NCBI RefSeq assembly: GCF_039555335.1
Contig: NC_092636.1
Coordinates: 56,537,706-56,601,705 of the forward strand
Length of the DNA stretch: 64,000 bases
DNA from: Amphiura filiformis
Lineage: Eukaryota > Echinodermata > Ophiuroidea > Amphilepidida > Amphiuridae
Reading direction: 5' to 3'
Under the pieces are notes generated by a model. The model did no database searches and had not been told where the DNA came from. It saw only the letters and a program-made list of their open reading frames with translations. A program made the position numbers and the translations under genes. This document shows, in pieces, positions 35,813-64,000 of the stretch (its first letter is position 1; the number at the start of each line of letters is the position of its first letter).

Positions 35813-36588
35813 TCTGACAGCTACCTAGATACACTGACCATAGCTTAAAATAAGGTAATGACACTATATTATTGCAGTTGCTTTGGTAGAGAATTTTGTC
35901 GATTCTTGTCAATCTTGCGACACTTCACACTGCCTTCACACACACAGATCAGCTGAAGACGAAAACAACAATCGCAAATATCGTCTCAAATTTATTTCAC
36001 GTTGTTTTTATTTAATTTTAACGATGTGTTGAAGAAATATTATTTTAAAAGTAGTTGGTTGTGAGGTTAGTTTTTAATCATAAATAAGTCAATAAAAAAA
36101 ACCCGAAACATTTTTCGAATTAAATTATTAATAATAAATGTATTTAAATCAAGCAATATGTGATATTTATTACAAAATATCTCAAATCTGTTTTTGCTCA
36201 TCTAGCTGTTTACAATACAAGTATACACCAGCTGTATGTTAGTTTTCAATGAAATCACTGTCACGAGTTTTGCTCTGTACTTCCGGTTTCGTTACAAAGC
36301 GAAGACGTGTAAGGACGTAAAAAACCCTTAAAGTGATCAAGCTTGATAAAATCGAAGTAAAGTAACCTATGATACGTACATTTAAAGATATGAGGAGATC
36401 AGAATCTAAAAATCAGTGAAGATAATGACTAAGGAATTTAATTGGGTCAAAGGTTAATTATTTAGAGCATGCGCTAAGCATATCGTCCATCTTGGATTTT
36501 TTAACCACGCGGTGCCGTGGATGTAAAATCGACGGAAGACTAAATTCTTCCTTTTTTCTGGATCGAATTGGCCGTTCGGAGATAGATA
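35813..36588. promoter_or_regulatory. Shared LAMTOR1/NAA15 head-to-head promoter region
   Basis: The two start codons diverge across 776 bp, a spacing typical of bidirectional promoters. On the NAA15 side, 36466-36475 holds an NRF1-like half site (GCATGCGC) and 36484-36494 a YY1-like CCATCTTGG; such motifs often sit at start sites of housekeeping genes. I saw no TATA box at a convincing distance. Transcription starts are not known, so the motif roles are inference. Confidence 0.6.
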
Positions 36589-63366
<26,778 letters not shown>

Positions 63367-64000
63367 GTGAGTCAGAAATTAATGCTTTATTTACATATTT
63401 GCTGTTAAAGTGCGAATTTTTATTTGGTATCTTGGTATACAAACTTAATTTTGGGTATGGAAAAAATAAGCAGAGTTATTAAGAAAAGAACCCTTTTACC
63501 CATTGAAAAAACATGTCAAGTAATTGAAAAATAAACATCTTTTGAAAATGAAGCTATGTAAAAATATATACCTCTGGTACAATTGTCAAAACAAAGAATA
63601 TATTACTAGTAAGTGGTAGGCAGATGTAGCGGAATACAATGTACAAAAGTTTCAACGTTGTGACCATGTGAGATCATACTTGATGCATTTAAGTATCTTC
63701 ACATGGATCATCTTGTGTATGAAAGAATGATGTTTACCCTTTGGGTTTTTGGATTACTAAGAGAGATACTTCTCTCTGTTGTGTGTTTCCTATTGCTAGA
63801 TAGTATCTGACTTTCAACACAATATTATAGTGCTCATACATTGCAAGCCCAGTATTATATTGCAAAACTCCATAGAGAAGATATGATTCAATATCAGTTT
63901 CAGTTTTAAAATATATCCCACCCCTTCCAAAATTTCAAGGGGGAAGAAAAATACTGCATGTTCAAACATTCAAACAATATATTGCAATACATTCCTTCTT
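63367..64000 (+). other. NAA15: NAA15 intron 5, running off the window
   Basis: Begins GTGAGT. No further exon or repeat recognised in the last 630 bp. Confidence 0.7.

Overview
This is a window of animal (metazoan) nuclear DNA: AT-rich, intron-heavy, with canonical GT-AG splicing and dense transposon debris. The deduced proteins look like those of a marine deuterostome invertebrate. An echinoderm is my best guess, from the proteinase K-type secreted protease, the very frequent TAGGCCTA octamer and the style of the palindromic MITEs. The phylum is an inference, not a demonstration.

Three cellular genes are supported. (1) About 2.9-12.7 kb, plus strand: the last five exons of a secreted subtilase of the proteinase K / aqualysin type, with the Asp, His, oxyanion Asn and Ser all present; its 5' exons lie outside the window or were not found. 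(2) 26.3-35.8 kb, minus strand: a complete six-exon LAMTOR1 (p18) gene of 165 codons, the lipid-anchored scaffold of the lysosomal Ragulator complex. (3) 36.6 kb to the right edge, plus strand: the first five coding exons of NAA15/NAA16, the auxiliary TPR subunit of the NatA N-terminal acetyltransferase; the gene runs off the window. LAMTOR1 and NAA15 are head to head, with about 0.78 kb between start codons, so a shared bidirectional promoter is likely.

The rest is introns and intergenic DNA filled with mobile elements. The clearest are: a 3.8 kb DNA transposon with roughly 250-300 bp near-identical inverted repeats, a perfect 8 bp target duplication and a frame-broken transposase-like gene (47.0-50.8 kb); a 3.9 kb TTAA-flanked element in LAMTOR1 intron 1 (30.0-33.95 kb); a 1.7 kb fold-back with ~408 bp arms in the protease gene (10.45-12.15 kb); a 3.1 kb element carrying many copies of a CCGTCCCTCAC motif with another palindromic element nested inside it (52.3-55.4 kb); a dead LINE-type reverse transcriptase fragment whose insertion appears to have duplicated the splice acceptor and first ~29 bases of NAA15 exon 2 (57.4-60.1 kb); and at least ten shorter palindromic MITEs, SINE-like fragments, minisatellites and microsatellites. 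One (TTTA)n array runs directly into the splice acceptor of a protease exon.

Nothing bacterial, viral or CRISPR-like was seen. Exon borders were placed by hand from splice consensus, reading-frame phase and family similarity; all introns keep phase.
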